64,000 bases of DNA, taken from NCBI RefSeq assembly GCF_000169195.2, contig NC_016023.1, positions 62,001 to 126,000 on the forward strand, read 5' to 3'. This document shows, in pieces, positions 37,188 to 46,750 of this stretch. Below the pieces are notes generated by a model. It did no database searches. It was not told the origin of the DNA and saw nothing but the letters and a program-made list of their open reading frames with translations. Position 1 is the first letter of the stretch. Every line of letters begins with the position of its first letter. The stretch is from Heyndrickxia coagulans 36D1 (lineage in GTDB: Bacteria > Bacillota > Bacilli > Bacillales > Bacillaceae_C). The translations under genes were made by a program, and so were the position numbers.

Positions 37188-37939
37188 TAAGGGCACCCGC
37201 CTTTATTGCGGCCGGACGAAAGAAGCACAATCGTAATATTGTCTTCCCCACCGTTTTCATTGGCATAATCCACGAGCATGTCCGCTTTCTCCCCAAGCGG
37301 CAGATCTTTTTCCAGCACTTCTTTCATCACTTCCGTCGGCACTTTATTCGACAGGCCGTCTGAACAAAGCAGCAAAGTATCATTTTCTTCAAATACAATC
37401 GTTTTTAAGTCGGGCGAGATCGAATCTTCCGTCCCGAGCGCTTTCAGGATCACATTTTTATGTGGGTGATTTTCGGCGTCTTCTTTTGAAATCTGGCCGG
37501 TTTTGACCAGTTCATTGACCAGCGAATGATCTTCCGTCAGCTGCTGGAAGCCGTTTTCATTAAAAATATAGCCGCGGCTGTCTCCGATATTGGCGATGGA
37601 AATAAAGCCTTCGGTGCAGACCGCTGCAACCAGTGTGGTGCCCATTCCTTCGCATTCAGGGTGATGGGCGGCATGTTCAAATAAACGGGCATTCACCTCG
37701 CCGATCGTCTCGGAAAGCCACGCCTCCGCGGACTCCGCATCGGCAACCGGGCCGAATTTTTCAAACGCTTCTTTAAAACATTGCACCGTCATGCCGCTCG
37801 CAATGTCACCCGCACGATGGCCGCCCATTCCATCCGCAACAATCGCAAGGAGATCACCGCCGGCATTTTCAAAGACTCCCCCACTGTCTTCGTTATGCTG
37901 CCTTACTCTGCCCTTGTCCGTTTTGTAGACAGATTCCAT
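37187..37939 (-). CDS. prpC: PP2C-type protein phosphatase PrpC (Stp1)
   Basis: Metal-dependent Ser/Thr phosphatase that reverses PrkC phosphorylation. PPM motifs: RVRQHNEDSGG, VADGMGGHRAGDIAS with metal-binding Asp-Gly, ANIGDSRGYIF, LLLCSDGLSNKV and GGEDNITIVLL. 250 residues (B. subtilis 254) from the ATG at 37939 after GGTGGGGG. It is followed directly by prkC. In B. subtilis rlmN lies between rsmB and prpC; here only 47 bp separate rsmB and prpC. Confidence 0.96.
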   Translation of the reverse strand: MESVYKTDKGRVRQHNEDSGGVFENAGGDLLAIVADGMGGHRAGDIASGMTVQCFKEAFEKFGPVADAESAEAWLSETIGEVNARLFEHAAHHPECEGMGTTLVAAVCTEGFISIANIGDSRGYIFNENGFQQLTEDHSLVNELVKTGQISKEDAENHPHKNVILKALGTEDSISPDLKTIVFEENDTLLLCSDGLSNKVPTEVMKEVLEKDLPLGEKADMLVDYANENGGEDNITIVLLSSGRNKGGCP

Positions 37940-37986
37940 TATACCCCCACCTTCATACTCTTTGACGTGTTTATCATCAGGCAAAC

Positions 37987-39330
37987 CTATGCTTTACCGG
38001 CCTTTTTGCGGATGCTGGCGATGAAAAATCCGTCCCCGCCGAAGTCCTGCGGAAAAATTTGCATCCGGTATCCGTCAACGCAAGATTCCATTGCTTCCGG
38101 GACGTGCAGCGGATACGGTTCAAATTCCGGATGTTCCTGCAAAAATGTTTCAATCGTCCCTTCGTTTTCTTCCCGGTCAACGGTGCAGGTACTGAAAACA
38201 AGGATGCCATCCGGTTTTAACAGTTCCGACACACCCGATAAAATCGAAAGCTGGACCTGCTTAAGCGCATGGATATCGTCAACGGTTTTCGCATATTTGA
38301 TATCCGGTTTCCGCCGCAGCACGCCAAAACCTGTGCACGGCGCATCGACAAGAATGCGGTCAAAAGTATTTTTTTCAAAACGGGCGCCTGCATCCCGGCT
38401 GTCCATCGCAATCGCTTCGACCTGTCCGGTACCGAGCCTCTCTGCATTTTCCTGAACCAGTTTTACTTTATGCGGATGGAGATCGAGCGCGACAACTTCT
38501 CCCGTTCCTTCTAACTTTTCCGCAATATGGGTCGTTTTTCCGCCCGGTGCCGCACAAGCGTCCAAAATCCGCTGGCCTTCCTGGATGCAAAGCGCATAGG
38601 CAACCGCCATCGAACTTTCATCCTGGATGGTGAAGAGTCCTTCTTTAAAGCATGCTGAGCGGGCAAGATTGCCTTTTCGTGAGCGGACAGCTTCCGGAAT
38701 AACCGGGCTCCGCTCAACGGTAAACCCTTCCCGCTCCAGTTTTTCGATGACTTCATCCACGGATGCCCGGTTCAGGTTCACCCTTGCTGTCTGTAACGGC
38801 GGAATCAGGTTTGCTTCACACATTTCTTTCGTTGTTTTATAGCCGTAAGCTTCCGCCCATCTTGCCACAAGCCAGTGCGGATGGCTCGTTGCTACCGATA
38901 ATCTTTCAAGCGGGTCTTCTATTTCCTTTAAACTTCTGAGCCCCCCGCGCTGGATGGCGCGCAAAACGCCGTTGACTATCCCGGAAATCCCGCGGTGGCC
39001 CCGTTTTTTGGCGATCTCCACCGCTTCAAAAATAATCGCGCGGTCAGGGATTTTATCTAAGTATACCATTTGATATAAAGACAAGCGCAACAAAATCCGC
39101 ACCCAATTTTCAATTTTTTTGCGCAAAAACGGGGCGAGAAAATAGTCCAGTGTCTGTTTTCTCTGCAACGTGCCATAAGTGATTTCCGTAAGCAGCGCCC
39201 GGTCAGGACCGTGGAACCGGTATTTTTCAATATAGCGGTCAAGCAGCAAATTGCTGTACGACTCGTTTTTCTCCACTGCCTCCAAAAGTTCAAGCGCCGC
39301 TTCACGGACATTTTTTCGTTCTTTACTCAT
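37987..39330 (-). CDS. rsmB: 16S rRNA (cytosine-967-C5)-methyltransferase RsmB
   Basis: SAM-dependent m5C967 methyltransferase. N-terminal NusB-like RNA-binding domain (about 1-140), then a Rossmann domain with [30 protein letters not shown], the motif IV catalytic site [16 protein letters not shown] and the second Cys in [14 protein letters not shown]. The ATG at 39330 lies 8 nt after GGAG, overlaps the fmt stop by 8 bp and gives 447 residues, as in B. subtilis. Confidence 0.95.
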   Translation of the reverse strand: MSKERKNVREAALELLEAVEKNESYSNLLLDRYIEKYRFHGPDRALLTEITYGTLQRKQTLDYFLAPFLRKKIENWVRILLRLSLYQMVYLDKIPDRAIIFEAVEIAKKRGHRGISGIVNGVLRAIQRGGLRSLKEIEDPLERLSVATSHPHWLVARWAEAYGYKTTKEMCEANLIPPLQTARVNLNRASVDEVIEKLEREGFTVERSPVIPEAVRSRKGNLARSACFKEGLFTIQDESSMAVAYALCIQEGQRILDACAAPGGKTTHIAEKLEGTGEVVALDLHPHKVKLVQENAERLGTGQVEAIAMDSRDAGARFEKNTFDRILVDAPCTGFGVLRRKPDIKYAKTVDDIHALKQVQLSILSGVSELLKPDGILVFSTCTVDREENEGTIETFLQEHPEFEPYPLHVPEAMESCVDGYRMQIFPQDFGGDGFFIASIRKKAGKA

Positions 39331-40276
39331 CTTCATCTCCAAATTTCATTCCGGGTGCAAGGCCGCCCGCTGAACCGTTTAAAAATTGCGCAACCGCCAT
39401 CCGTTTCTTCCCGGCAGGCTGCAGTTCCGTTATTTTAATGCCGGTTGTGCTGCCCGTTGCGACCACGATCCCGTCTTTTTCTATCGTGACAATGGTGCCC
39501 GGCTCCGCCTGCTCAGAAAGCGGCACTTTTTCGCTTTTCCATATTTTAAACGTCTTTCCGCCAAGCACGGTGTAGGCAACCGGCCACGGGCACAGGCCCC
39601 TGATTTGGTTGTAAATGACTTCCCCCGGTTTTTTCCAATCGATTTTTTCCTGGCTGCGTGTAATATTATGGGCAAACGTCGCCTTCTGTTCATCCTGCGG
39701 CACCGGCGTCACTTCTTTTGCCAGGATTTTCGGCAGCGTTTCGGATAAAAGCACAGCGCCCGCTTTGCTCAGCTTGTCATGGAGGGTACCAGCATCATCG
39801 GTTTCTTCAATTTCGACTTCCCGCTGGCTGAAGATGTCGCCGGCATCGAGTTTTTCCGCCATGTACATAATGGTTACGCCGGTCTTTTTCTTCCCTTGTA
39901 AAATAGCCGTATGGATCGGCGCCCCGCCACGCAGTTCCGGCAGCAGTGACGCATGGACATTGATGCAGCCGAACGGGGGTGCATCAAGCAATGCTTTCGG
40001 TAAAATCTGCCCGTATGCGCATGTAACCACAACATCCGGCTTGAGAGCCAAAATACGGGCGAGGCTTTCCGGCTCGCGCAATTTTTCCGGCTGAAAAACC
40101 GGAATGCCGTGCTTTTCCGCCTCCCGTTTTACAGGCGGAGGGGTTAAAACCTGTTTTCTGCCAACCGGCCTGTCCGGCTGCGTCACAACGCCAATGACCT
40201 CGTACCCGTCGCGGATCAAAGTCTGTAAAACCGGCACGGCAAAATCCGGCGTTCCCAAAAACACCACTTTCGTCAT
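39323..40276 (-). CDS. fmt: Methionyl-tRNA formyltransferase
   Basis: Formylates initiator Met-tRNA using 10-formyl-THF. N-terminal hydrolase domain shows [47 protein letters not shown] with catalytic Asn-His-Asp residues ([14 protein letters not shown]), and a C-terminal OB domain. 317 residues, equal to B. subtilis. Its ATG overlaps the def stop by 4 bp and its end overlaps rsmB. Confidence 0.96.
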   Translation of the reverse strand: MTKVVFLGTPDFAVPVLQTLIRDGYEVIGVVTQPDRPVGRKQVLTPPPVKREAEKHGIPVFQPEKLREPESLARILALKPDVVVTCAYGQILPKALLDAPPFGCINVHASLLPELRGGAPIHTAILQGKKKTGVTIMYMAEKLDAGDIFSQREVEIEETDDAGTLHDKLSKAGAVLLSETLPKILAKEVTPVPQDEQKATFAHNITRSQEKIDWKKPGEVIYNQIRGLCPWPVAYTVLGGKTFKIWKSEKVPLSEQAEPGTIVTIEKDGIVVATGSTTGIKITELQPAGKKRMAVAQFLNGSAGGLAPGMKFGDEDE

Positions 40277-40758
40277 TCGGCATCGACCTCCTCAAAAACC
40301 AAGTCTTCCTCATCCACATAATCAATGATTTTGGACGTAAACAAAACGCCGTGCAGATGGTCGATTTCATGCTGCAAAGCGCGGGCAAGGAAATCTTCCG
40401 CTTCAATGGTGAACGCCCTTCCGTTTGCATCCTGTGCTTTAACTTTCACATAATGGGCGCGCGAAACCGTCCCATAAACGCCGGGAAAACTCAGGCAGCC
40501 TTCGACATCCGTCTGTTCCCCGCGCCTTGTTACGATTTTCGGATTGATGAGGTCAATCCGGCCTGTTCCATCGCCGGTATCGATAACGGCGATTTGCTGG
40601 TTGATGCCGACTTGCGGGGCGGCAAGGCCGACCCCGTCCGCTTCAAGCATCGTTTCATACATTTCATCCAGTACCGCTTTTAAAGACGAGCCGAATGCCG
40701 TAACCCGTTTGCATTTTTCCTCCAAAATAGCGGCAGGATATTTTACAATCTCCATCAT
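40273..40758 (-). CDS. def: Peptide deformylase
   Basis: Metal hydrolase removing the N-formyl group from nascent proteins. The three motifs are [18 protein letters not shown] (metal Cys) and [17 protein letters not shown] (HExxH). 161 residues. It is coupled to fmt by a 4-bp overlap, so the two formyl-cycle enzymes are made together. The ribosome binding site is weak. Confidence 0.95.
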   Translation of the reverse strand: MMEIVKYPAAILEEKCKRVTAFGSSLKAVLDEMYETMLEADGVGLAAPQVGINQQIAVIDTGDGTGRIDLINPKIVTRRGEQTDVEGCLSFPGVYGTVSRAHYVKVKAQDANGRAFTIEAEDFLARALQHEIDHLHGVLFTSKIIDYVDEEDLVFEEVDAE

Positions 40759-40777
40759 TTCGAATCACTCGTTCCTG

Positions 40778-43183
40778 TTACATCATCATATTAGGATTGA
40801 CATCGACCGCGATGCTTAATCCTTCCGAGGCAATCTGGTGCTGGAAATGTTCCAGCAAAACAGATAATGTTTCATTGAGCCGCGGTTCCCGTTTGTATTT
40901 TATCAGACATTGGTAACGATATCTATTTTTCACACGGGGCACCGGGCATGCCGAAGGGCCTAAAATCACACTTCCGCCCGACACCCGGTTTCGCATAAAG
41001 CCTGCGATTTTTTCGGCCGCGGACATGGCTTTCATCACATTTTCATGGCTGACCGTAATCAGGGTGAGATAGTAAAAAGGAGGATAGGCGCCCACTTTCC
41101 GCATTCTCATTTCCTGGCGGTAAAAGCGTTCATAGTCCTGTTCCCCTGCAAATTGGATGCTGTAATGTTCGGGGGTATAGGTTTGGACCACAACCTCGCC
41201 TTCCAGCTGGTGCCGCCCCGCGCGCCCGCTTACTTGTGTTAAAAGCTGAAACGTTTTTTCAGACGCCCTGAAATCGGGTAAATGGAGCATCGTGTCCGCA
41301 TTCAGTACGCCGACAAGCGTAATATTTGGGAAATCGAGCCCTTTTGCAATCATCTGCGTCCCGAGCAAAATATCGGCTTCCCCGTTTGCAAAGCTTTGAA
41401 GCATCCGTTCATGTGCCCCTTTGCGGCCGGTTGTATCGACATCCATCCGAATCACGCGCGCTTCGGGCAACAGCCGCCCCAGTTCCTCTTCCACTTTCTG
41501 CGTCCCTGTCCCGAAATAACGAATATGGGAACTCCCGCATTCCGGGCATGTTGCGGGCACAAACGTCTCGTAACCGCAGTAATGGCATTTCATTTCGTTT
41601 GTAGAGCGGTGATAGGTAAGCGAGATATCACAGTTCGGACATTGCTGCACATACCCGCAGTCCCGGCACATGACAAAGGAGGAGTATCCCCTTTTATTCA
41701 GCAGCAGCACGGTTTGCTGTTTTTTCTCCAGACGGTCTTTCAATTTTTCAAAAAGCTCTCTTGAGAACATGGAACGGTTGCCTGCGCGCAATTCTTCGCG
41801 CATATCGACAATCGAAACCTCGGGAAGCGGGTGGTTGTTCATCCGTTTTCCCATTTTCAGCAAAGTATAGACCCCTTTTTGCGCGCGGGCAAATGATTCA
41901 AGCGACGGGGTGGCGCTGCCGAGTATGACCGGGCAATGGTGGTTTTTGCTCCGGAAAAGGGCGACGTCCCTCGCATGGTAGCGCGGGTTGTCCTCCTGTT
42001 TGTAGCTGTTTTCATGTTCTTCATCAATAATAATGATGCCAAGATTTTCAAGCGGGGCAAAAATCGCCGACCGCGCCCCGACGACCACTTTCGCTTCTTT
42101 GCGGGTAATTTTCCGCCATTCATCGTATTTTTCGCCGACCGATAAGCCGCTGTGCAAAACCGCCACGTCTTTGCCGAAACGGCTTTTAAAACGGTTCACC
42201 ATTTGCGGCGTAAGAGAAATTTCCGGCACAAGGACAATCGCCTCTTTTCCCTGGTTCAGCACTTCCTGTATCGACTGGAGATAAATTTCCGTTTTTCCGC
42301 TGCCCGTTACGCCAAAAAGCAAAAACGTTTCATTTCTGTTTTCGCGGACAGCGGAAAGGACCGGGCCGATTGCCTGCTTCTGCTCCGCAGTCAAAGCATG
42401 TGGCACGCTCTTTTGAAATTGGCGGCCGGCATACGGGTCGCGGTACGATTCTTCCTGTTTTTCTTCCAACCATCCTTTTTCAAGCAATGTTTTGATAACC
42501 GCCCGCGATACGCCAGCTGTTTCCGCCAGTTCGGGAGAAGCCATCTTAGCATCCGGATTTTCCAGGAAAAATTGCAGCACCTGCTTTTGCTTCGGTGCAT
42601 TTTTCGGCACTTCTTCCATCCGTTTTTCAAGCTCGTCTTTGGACAGCGGGCAGAAAATAAGCCGGACCGTTTTCTTATTGGCTTTGCTTTTGACTTCATA
42701 CACGACTTCCACCGATCCGTTTTTCGCTTCTTTTTGCAGAAACGGCAGAAAGCCCTTTTGCTGTGCTTCTTTCCAGCTGATTTCGTCATGACCCTTAAAC
42801 ACTTCGTCAAGAAAAGGGTTGGCGCCCCCGTCCTGCCTTTTGATGCGTTTTTCGTATTTTGCCTTCATCGCAGCCGGCAGCATCGCCTGGTAAGCGGAGA
42901 TTTTCAGGCAAAGCGTTTCCTTCGCAAGCCAGTCCCCGAGCGCAAGCAGCTCCGCATTCAAAACCGGGGCCAAATCCTGCGGCGCAATGATTTCACGCAA
43001 GTTCTTCACTTCTGAACGGTCTTTTATACCCGCAACAAATCCCTGGATCGTGCGCGGACCAAACGGGACAATGACGCGCATTCCCGGCTGGATGGCCGTT
43101 TCCCATTTTTCCGGGATCCGGTAATCAAAATATTTATCTGTCTGCATTGCCGGTATATCGACAATCACATTTGCAATCTTCAT
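40778..43183 (-). CDS. priA: Primosomal helicase PriA
   Basis: Helicase that reloads the replisome at stalled forks. N-terminal 3'-DNA-end-binding domain (DKYFDYRIPEKWE region), Walker A GVTGSGKTEIYLQ, DEEH box IIIDEEHENSYKQ, two zinc sites with paired Cys (CRDCGYVQQCPNC, CHYCG, CPECGSSHIRY), motif V/VI region MIAKGLDFPNITLVGVL and QVSGRAGR. 801 residues (B. subtilis 805). The ATG overlaps the coaBC stop by 4 bp. Confidence 0.97.
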   Translation of the reverse strand: MKIANVIVDIPAMQTDKYFDYRIPEKWETAIQPGMRVIVPFGPRTIQGFVAGIKDRSEVKNLREIIAPQDLAPVLNAELLALGDWLAKETLCLKISAYQAMLPAAMKAKYEKRIKRQDGGANPFLDEVFKGHDEISWKEAQQKGFLPFLQKEAKNGSVEVVYEVKSKANKKTVRLIFCPLSKDELEKRMEEVPKNAPKQKQVLQFFLENPDAKMASPELAETAGVSRAVIKTLLEKGWLEEKQEESYRDPYAGRQFQKSVPHALTAEQKQAIGPVLSAVRENRNETFLLFGVTGSGKTEIYLQSIQEVLNQGKEAIVLVPEISLTPQMVNRFKSRFGKDVAVLHSGLSVGEKYDEWRKITRKEAKVVVGARSAIFAPLENLGIIIIDEEHENSYKQEDNPRYHARDVALFRSKNHHCPVILGSATPSLESFARAQKGVYTLLKMGKRMNNHPLPEVSIVDMREELRAGNRSMFSRELFEKLKDRLEKKQQTVLLLNKRGYSSFVMCRDCGYVQQCPNCDISLTYHRSTNEMKCHYCGYETFVPATCPECGSSHIRYFGTGTQKVEEELGRLLPEARVIRMDVDTTGRKGAHERMLQSFANGEADILLGTQMIAKGLDFPNITLVGVLNADTMLHLPDFRASEKTFQLLTQVSGRAGRHQLEGEVVVQTYTPEHYSIQFAGEQDYERFYRQEMRMRKVGAYPPFYYLTLITVSHENVMKAMSAAEKIAGFMRNRVSGGSVILGPSACPVPRVKNRYRYQCLIKYKREPRLNETLSVLLEHFQHQIASEGLSIAVDVNPNMMM

Positions 43184-44391
43184 TTCTTTTCGCCCTTTTC
43201 GATCTCGCGGCAGATTTCGCGCAAAATTTCCCTTGCCGCCTCATGCTTGGAAAGCAGCGGGAGTTCCCGTTTCGAGCCGTCGCGTTTAAAAATGGTCACG
43301 ATATTGGTATCACCAGCAAATCCAGCGCCTTCCCGGCTCACATCATTGGCGACAATTATATCCGCACGCTTCCGTTCCATTTTGTCGCGCGCATAGTTTT
43401 CGAGATTATCGGTTTCCGCGGCAAAGCCGACGAGAAAAGGCTTGTCCGGCCTTTCGCCGAGTTCTTTTAAAATATCTTTTGTCCGTTTCAGTTCCAGCGT
43501 CAGGTTGCCCGGCTGTTTTTTCATTTTTTTATCAAAGACACGGACCGGCGTGTAGTCTGCCACGGCCGCGCTTTTAATGATGATATCCGCCTCTTTGTAG
43601 CGGCCCATGACCGCATGATACATCTCCTCTGCGCTCTCCGCTTTGATGATTTCCGTTTCGGCGGGCGGTGTCAGATTGTCCACACTTGTGACAAGCAAAA
43701 CGTTTGCCCCCATATTGGCCGCTTCTTCGGCAAGCGCAAATCCCATTTTTCCGGACGAACGGTTTGAAAGAAAACGAACAGGATCAATTTTTTCAATCGT
43801 CGGGCCGGCTGTCACTAAAACCGTTTTCCCGGACAACGGTTTTGGTCCGCCACCGCTGAAAAAATCTTTCAAAAGCGCCACGATGTTCTCTGGTTCTTCC
43901 AATCTTCCTTTTCCGGTATAGCCGCATGCGAGATGCCCATCCGCAGGCTCGATCAGCCGGTAGCCGAAGCTTTCAAGCGTTTCCAGGTTCCGGCGAACAG
44001 CCGGGTGGCCATACATATGGACATTCATCGCCGGCGCCACCCATACCGGCGCGGTCGTGGCGAGAATCGTGGTCGAGACCATATCATCCGCTATTCCGTT
44101 CGCCAATTTTCCAATAATATTAGCAGTGGCCGGCGCAACGAGGACAAGATCCGCCCAGTCTGCAAGATCAATATGGGCGATTTTTTCCGGGTGTTTCTCA
44201 TCAAATGTATCGGTGTACACTTCATTCCGGGAAAGCGCCTGAAACGTTAACGGCGCCACAAACTTGCAGGCGGATTCCGTCATGATGACTTTCACATGTG
44301 CGCCGGACTGCGCCAGCTTGCTTGTGAGCGCAGCCGCTTTAAAGACGGCAATCCCGCCGGTTACGCACAATAGTATATTTTTTCCAAGCAT
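43180..44391 (-). CDS. coaBC: Bifunctional CoaBC: phosphopantothenoylcysteine synthetase/decarboxylase
   Basis: Two consecutive steps of coenzyme A synthesis. The N-terminal flavin decarboxylase (CoaC, 1-180) begins ILLCVTGGIAVFKAAALTSKL, with PAMNVHMYGHPAV and the ADGHLACGYTGKGRL substrate flap carrying the active-site Cys. The C-terminal synthetase (CoaB) has VTAGPTIEKIDPVRFLSNRSSGKMG and a KMKKQPGNLTLELKRTKDIL block. 403 residues (B. subtilis 406). Followed by priA. Confidence 0.96.
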   Translation of the reverse strand: MLGKNILLCVTGGIAVFKAAALTSKLAQSGAHVKVIMTESACKFVAPLTFQALSRNEVYTDTFDEKHPEKIAHIDLADWADLVLVAPATANIIGKLANGIADDMVSTTILATTAPVWVAPAMNVHMYGHPAVRRNLETLESFGYRLIEPADGHLACGYTGKGRLEEPENIVALLKDFFSGGGPKPLSGKTVLVTAGPTIEKIDPVRFLSNRSSGKMGFALAEEAANMGANVLLVTSVDNLTPPAETEIIKAESAEEMYHAVMGRYKEADIIIKSAAVADYTPVRVFDKKMKKQPGNLTLELKRTKDILKELGERPDKPFLVGFAAETDNLENYARDKMERKRADIIVANDVSREGAGFAGDTNIVTIFKRDGSKRELPLLSKHEAAREILREICREIEKGEKK

Positions 44392-44458
44392 CCATATGCC
44401 CCCTGTAAAATCTCAGTCAAACTCCTTACGACCATTCTAACAAAAAAGCAAATATAAG

Positions 44459-44490
44459 AAAAAGGGCTGACGCCATATCCGCCAGTCCCT
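44459..44490 (-). terminator. Terminator between rpoZ and coaBC
   Basis: Bulged stem AGGG-CTGGCG / CGTCAG-CCCT followed by a five-U run on the minus strand, about 40 bp past the rpoZ stop. Confidence 0.7.
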
Positions 44491-44526
44491 GCTCTGTGAT
44501 TTTCCGTATGATCGCGCCAGGATGCC

Positions 44527-44733
44527 TTAAGAAGCTGTTCCATCGTGTTTGATCCGGAGGACGCCGACATAAATTTCTTCAAGCGCCTTGCCGACATTTT
44601 TATCGGAAACATATTTTTCAAGTACTTCGTTATGCTCGTCCTGCAGCTGGCGGGCGCGTTTTGCCGCGATCGTGACAAGGGAATATTTTGAATCGATAAT
44701 TTTCAATAGTTCATCAATGGAAGGATAAAGCAT
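44527..44733 (-). CDS. rpoZ: RNA polymerase omega subunit
   Basis: Small RNAP subunit that stabilises beta-prime. 68 residues (B. subtilis 67): [33 protein letters not shown], with the conserved [10 protein letters not shown]-type motif here reading [12 protein letters not shown]. The ATG at 44733 follows TGGAGGT and lies one base after the gmk stop codon, so the two are coupled. Confidence 0.95.
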   Translation of the reverse strand: MLYPSIDELLKIIDSKYSLVTIAAKRARQLQDEHNEVLEKYVSDKNVGKALEEIYVGVLRIKHDGTAS

Positions 44734-44734
44734 C

Positions 44735-45612
<878 letters not shown>

Positions 45613-45653
45613 CTGCATCCTCTCCCGCTCGTATACAATTGACTTCGCGCGAA

Positions 45654-46529
45654 TCATTCTATATTCTGCACTTGCTCGCGCATCTTCTCAAGGACCGTTT
45701 TGAGCTCAACAACGGCTGTTGAAATACCGGAAGCATTTGCTTTTGATCCGATCGTGTTCACTTCCCTGTTCATCTCCTGGATCATGAAATCCAGTTTTCT
45801 GCCAATTGGCTCATCAAGCGCCAACGTTTCGCCAAATTGAATCAAGTGGCTCTCAAGCCTTGTTACTTCTTCATGGATATCGGATTTGTCGGCAAACAGC
45901 GCCGCTTCCTGGACGAGCCTCGCTTCATCCAGCCGGCCGCCTGATAGCTCCTGCATCCGCTTTTCAAGTTTGAATCGGTATGTAGAAACGAGCGACTGCG
46001 CCTCTGTTTTGATATCGTCCACCTGCTTTGAAATCGTTTGGAGATGTTTTTCCAAATCGGCTTTGAGCAGGGAACCTTCTTTTTCGCGCATAAGCCGCAA
46101 CTGCCCGGCCGCCTCTTTGCAGGCTTCCAAGACAAGGGTGAGGATTTCTTCATTATCTTCCTCTATTTCTTCTATTGTAACTAAATCTTCGCGGTTTAAT
46201 AACTCGCGAATGCCAAAACCTGATTCAATTCCGTATTGCTCACGGATCCGGCTTAAAAACCGGTGGTATTCGTCCAGCAAATCCCAGTCGACCCGCAGCC
46301 TGCGTTTGACAAGCCCTTCACCGGCAATGGTGACAAACACGTCAATACGACCCCGCTGCACATAGTTCCCGATGATTTTTTTCAACTCTTCTTCCACTTT
46401 GACAAGCTGCTTCGGCATCCTGATCTGATATTCGCAAAAGCGATGGTTGACAGACTTGATCTCAACTGTCACACTGAACTGCTGCGTCTTTCGGCGGCCT
46501 CTGCCATAGCCCGTCATGCTTAAGACCAT
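45654..46529 (-). CDS. yloC: YicC/YloC family endoribonuclease
   Basis: YicC-like family; E. coli YicC is reported to be a hexameric endoribonuclease involved in sRNA turnover, while the Bacillus role is less clear. It starts [20 protein letters not shown], with [10 protein letters not shown] and a C-terminal domain [30 protein letters not shown] that is highly conserved. 291 residues. A second possible ATG lies four codons in. It sits just upstream of remA. Confidence 0.93.
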   Translation of the reverse strand: MVLSMTGYGRGRRKTQQFSVTVEIKSVNHRFCEYQIRMPKQLVKVEEELKKIIGNYVQRGRIDVFVTIAGEGLVKRRLRVDWDLLDEYHRFLSRIREQYGIESGFGIRELLNREDLVTIEEIEEDNEEILTLVLEACKEAAGQLRLMREKEGSLLKADLEKHLQTISKQVDDIKTEAQSLVSTYRFKLEKRMQELSGGRLDEARLVQEAALFADKSDIHEEVTRLESHLIQFGETLALDEPIGRKLDFMIQEMNREVNTIGSKANASGISTAVVELKTVLEKMREQVQNIE

Positions 46530-46704
46530 CTTCTCACGCCCAATCTCTTCTTACATCTACCATCACGCCGGTTTTAACCTTCACGACTTTCATCGCGCCT
46601 GTCCCCGGCCCGGTGATAATAGCTTTTACGGAGATTATACCGCGCCCCGCCCATTTAGGAAAGGAAATCTTAACCGGAGCACCTGGGGAAATTTCGCCAA
46701 AAGA

Positions 46705-46734
46705 AAAAGTAATAGAGGATCCCCTATTACTTTT
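46705..46734. terminator. Bidirectional-looking hairpin after yloB
   Basis: Perfect 11-bp stem AAAAGTAATAG / CTATTACTTTT with an 8-nt GGATCC-containing loop, A-run on one side and T-run on the other. Lies just past the yloB stop on the minus strand. Confidence 0.85.
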
Positions 46735-46750
46735 AAGATTATAGCATAAT

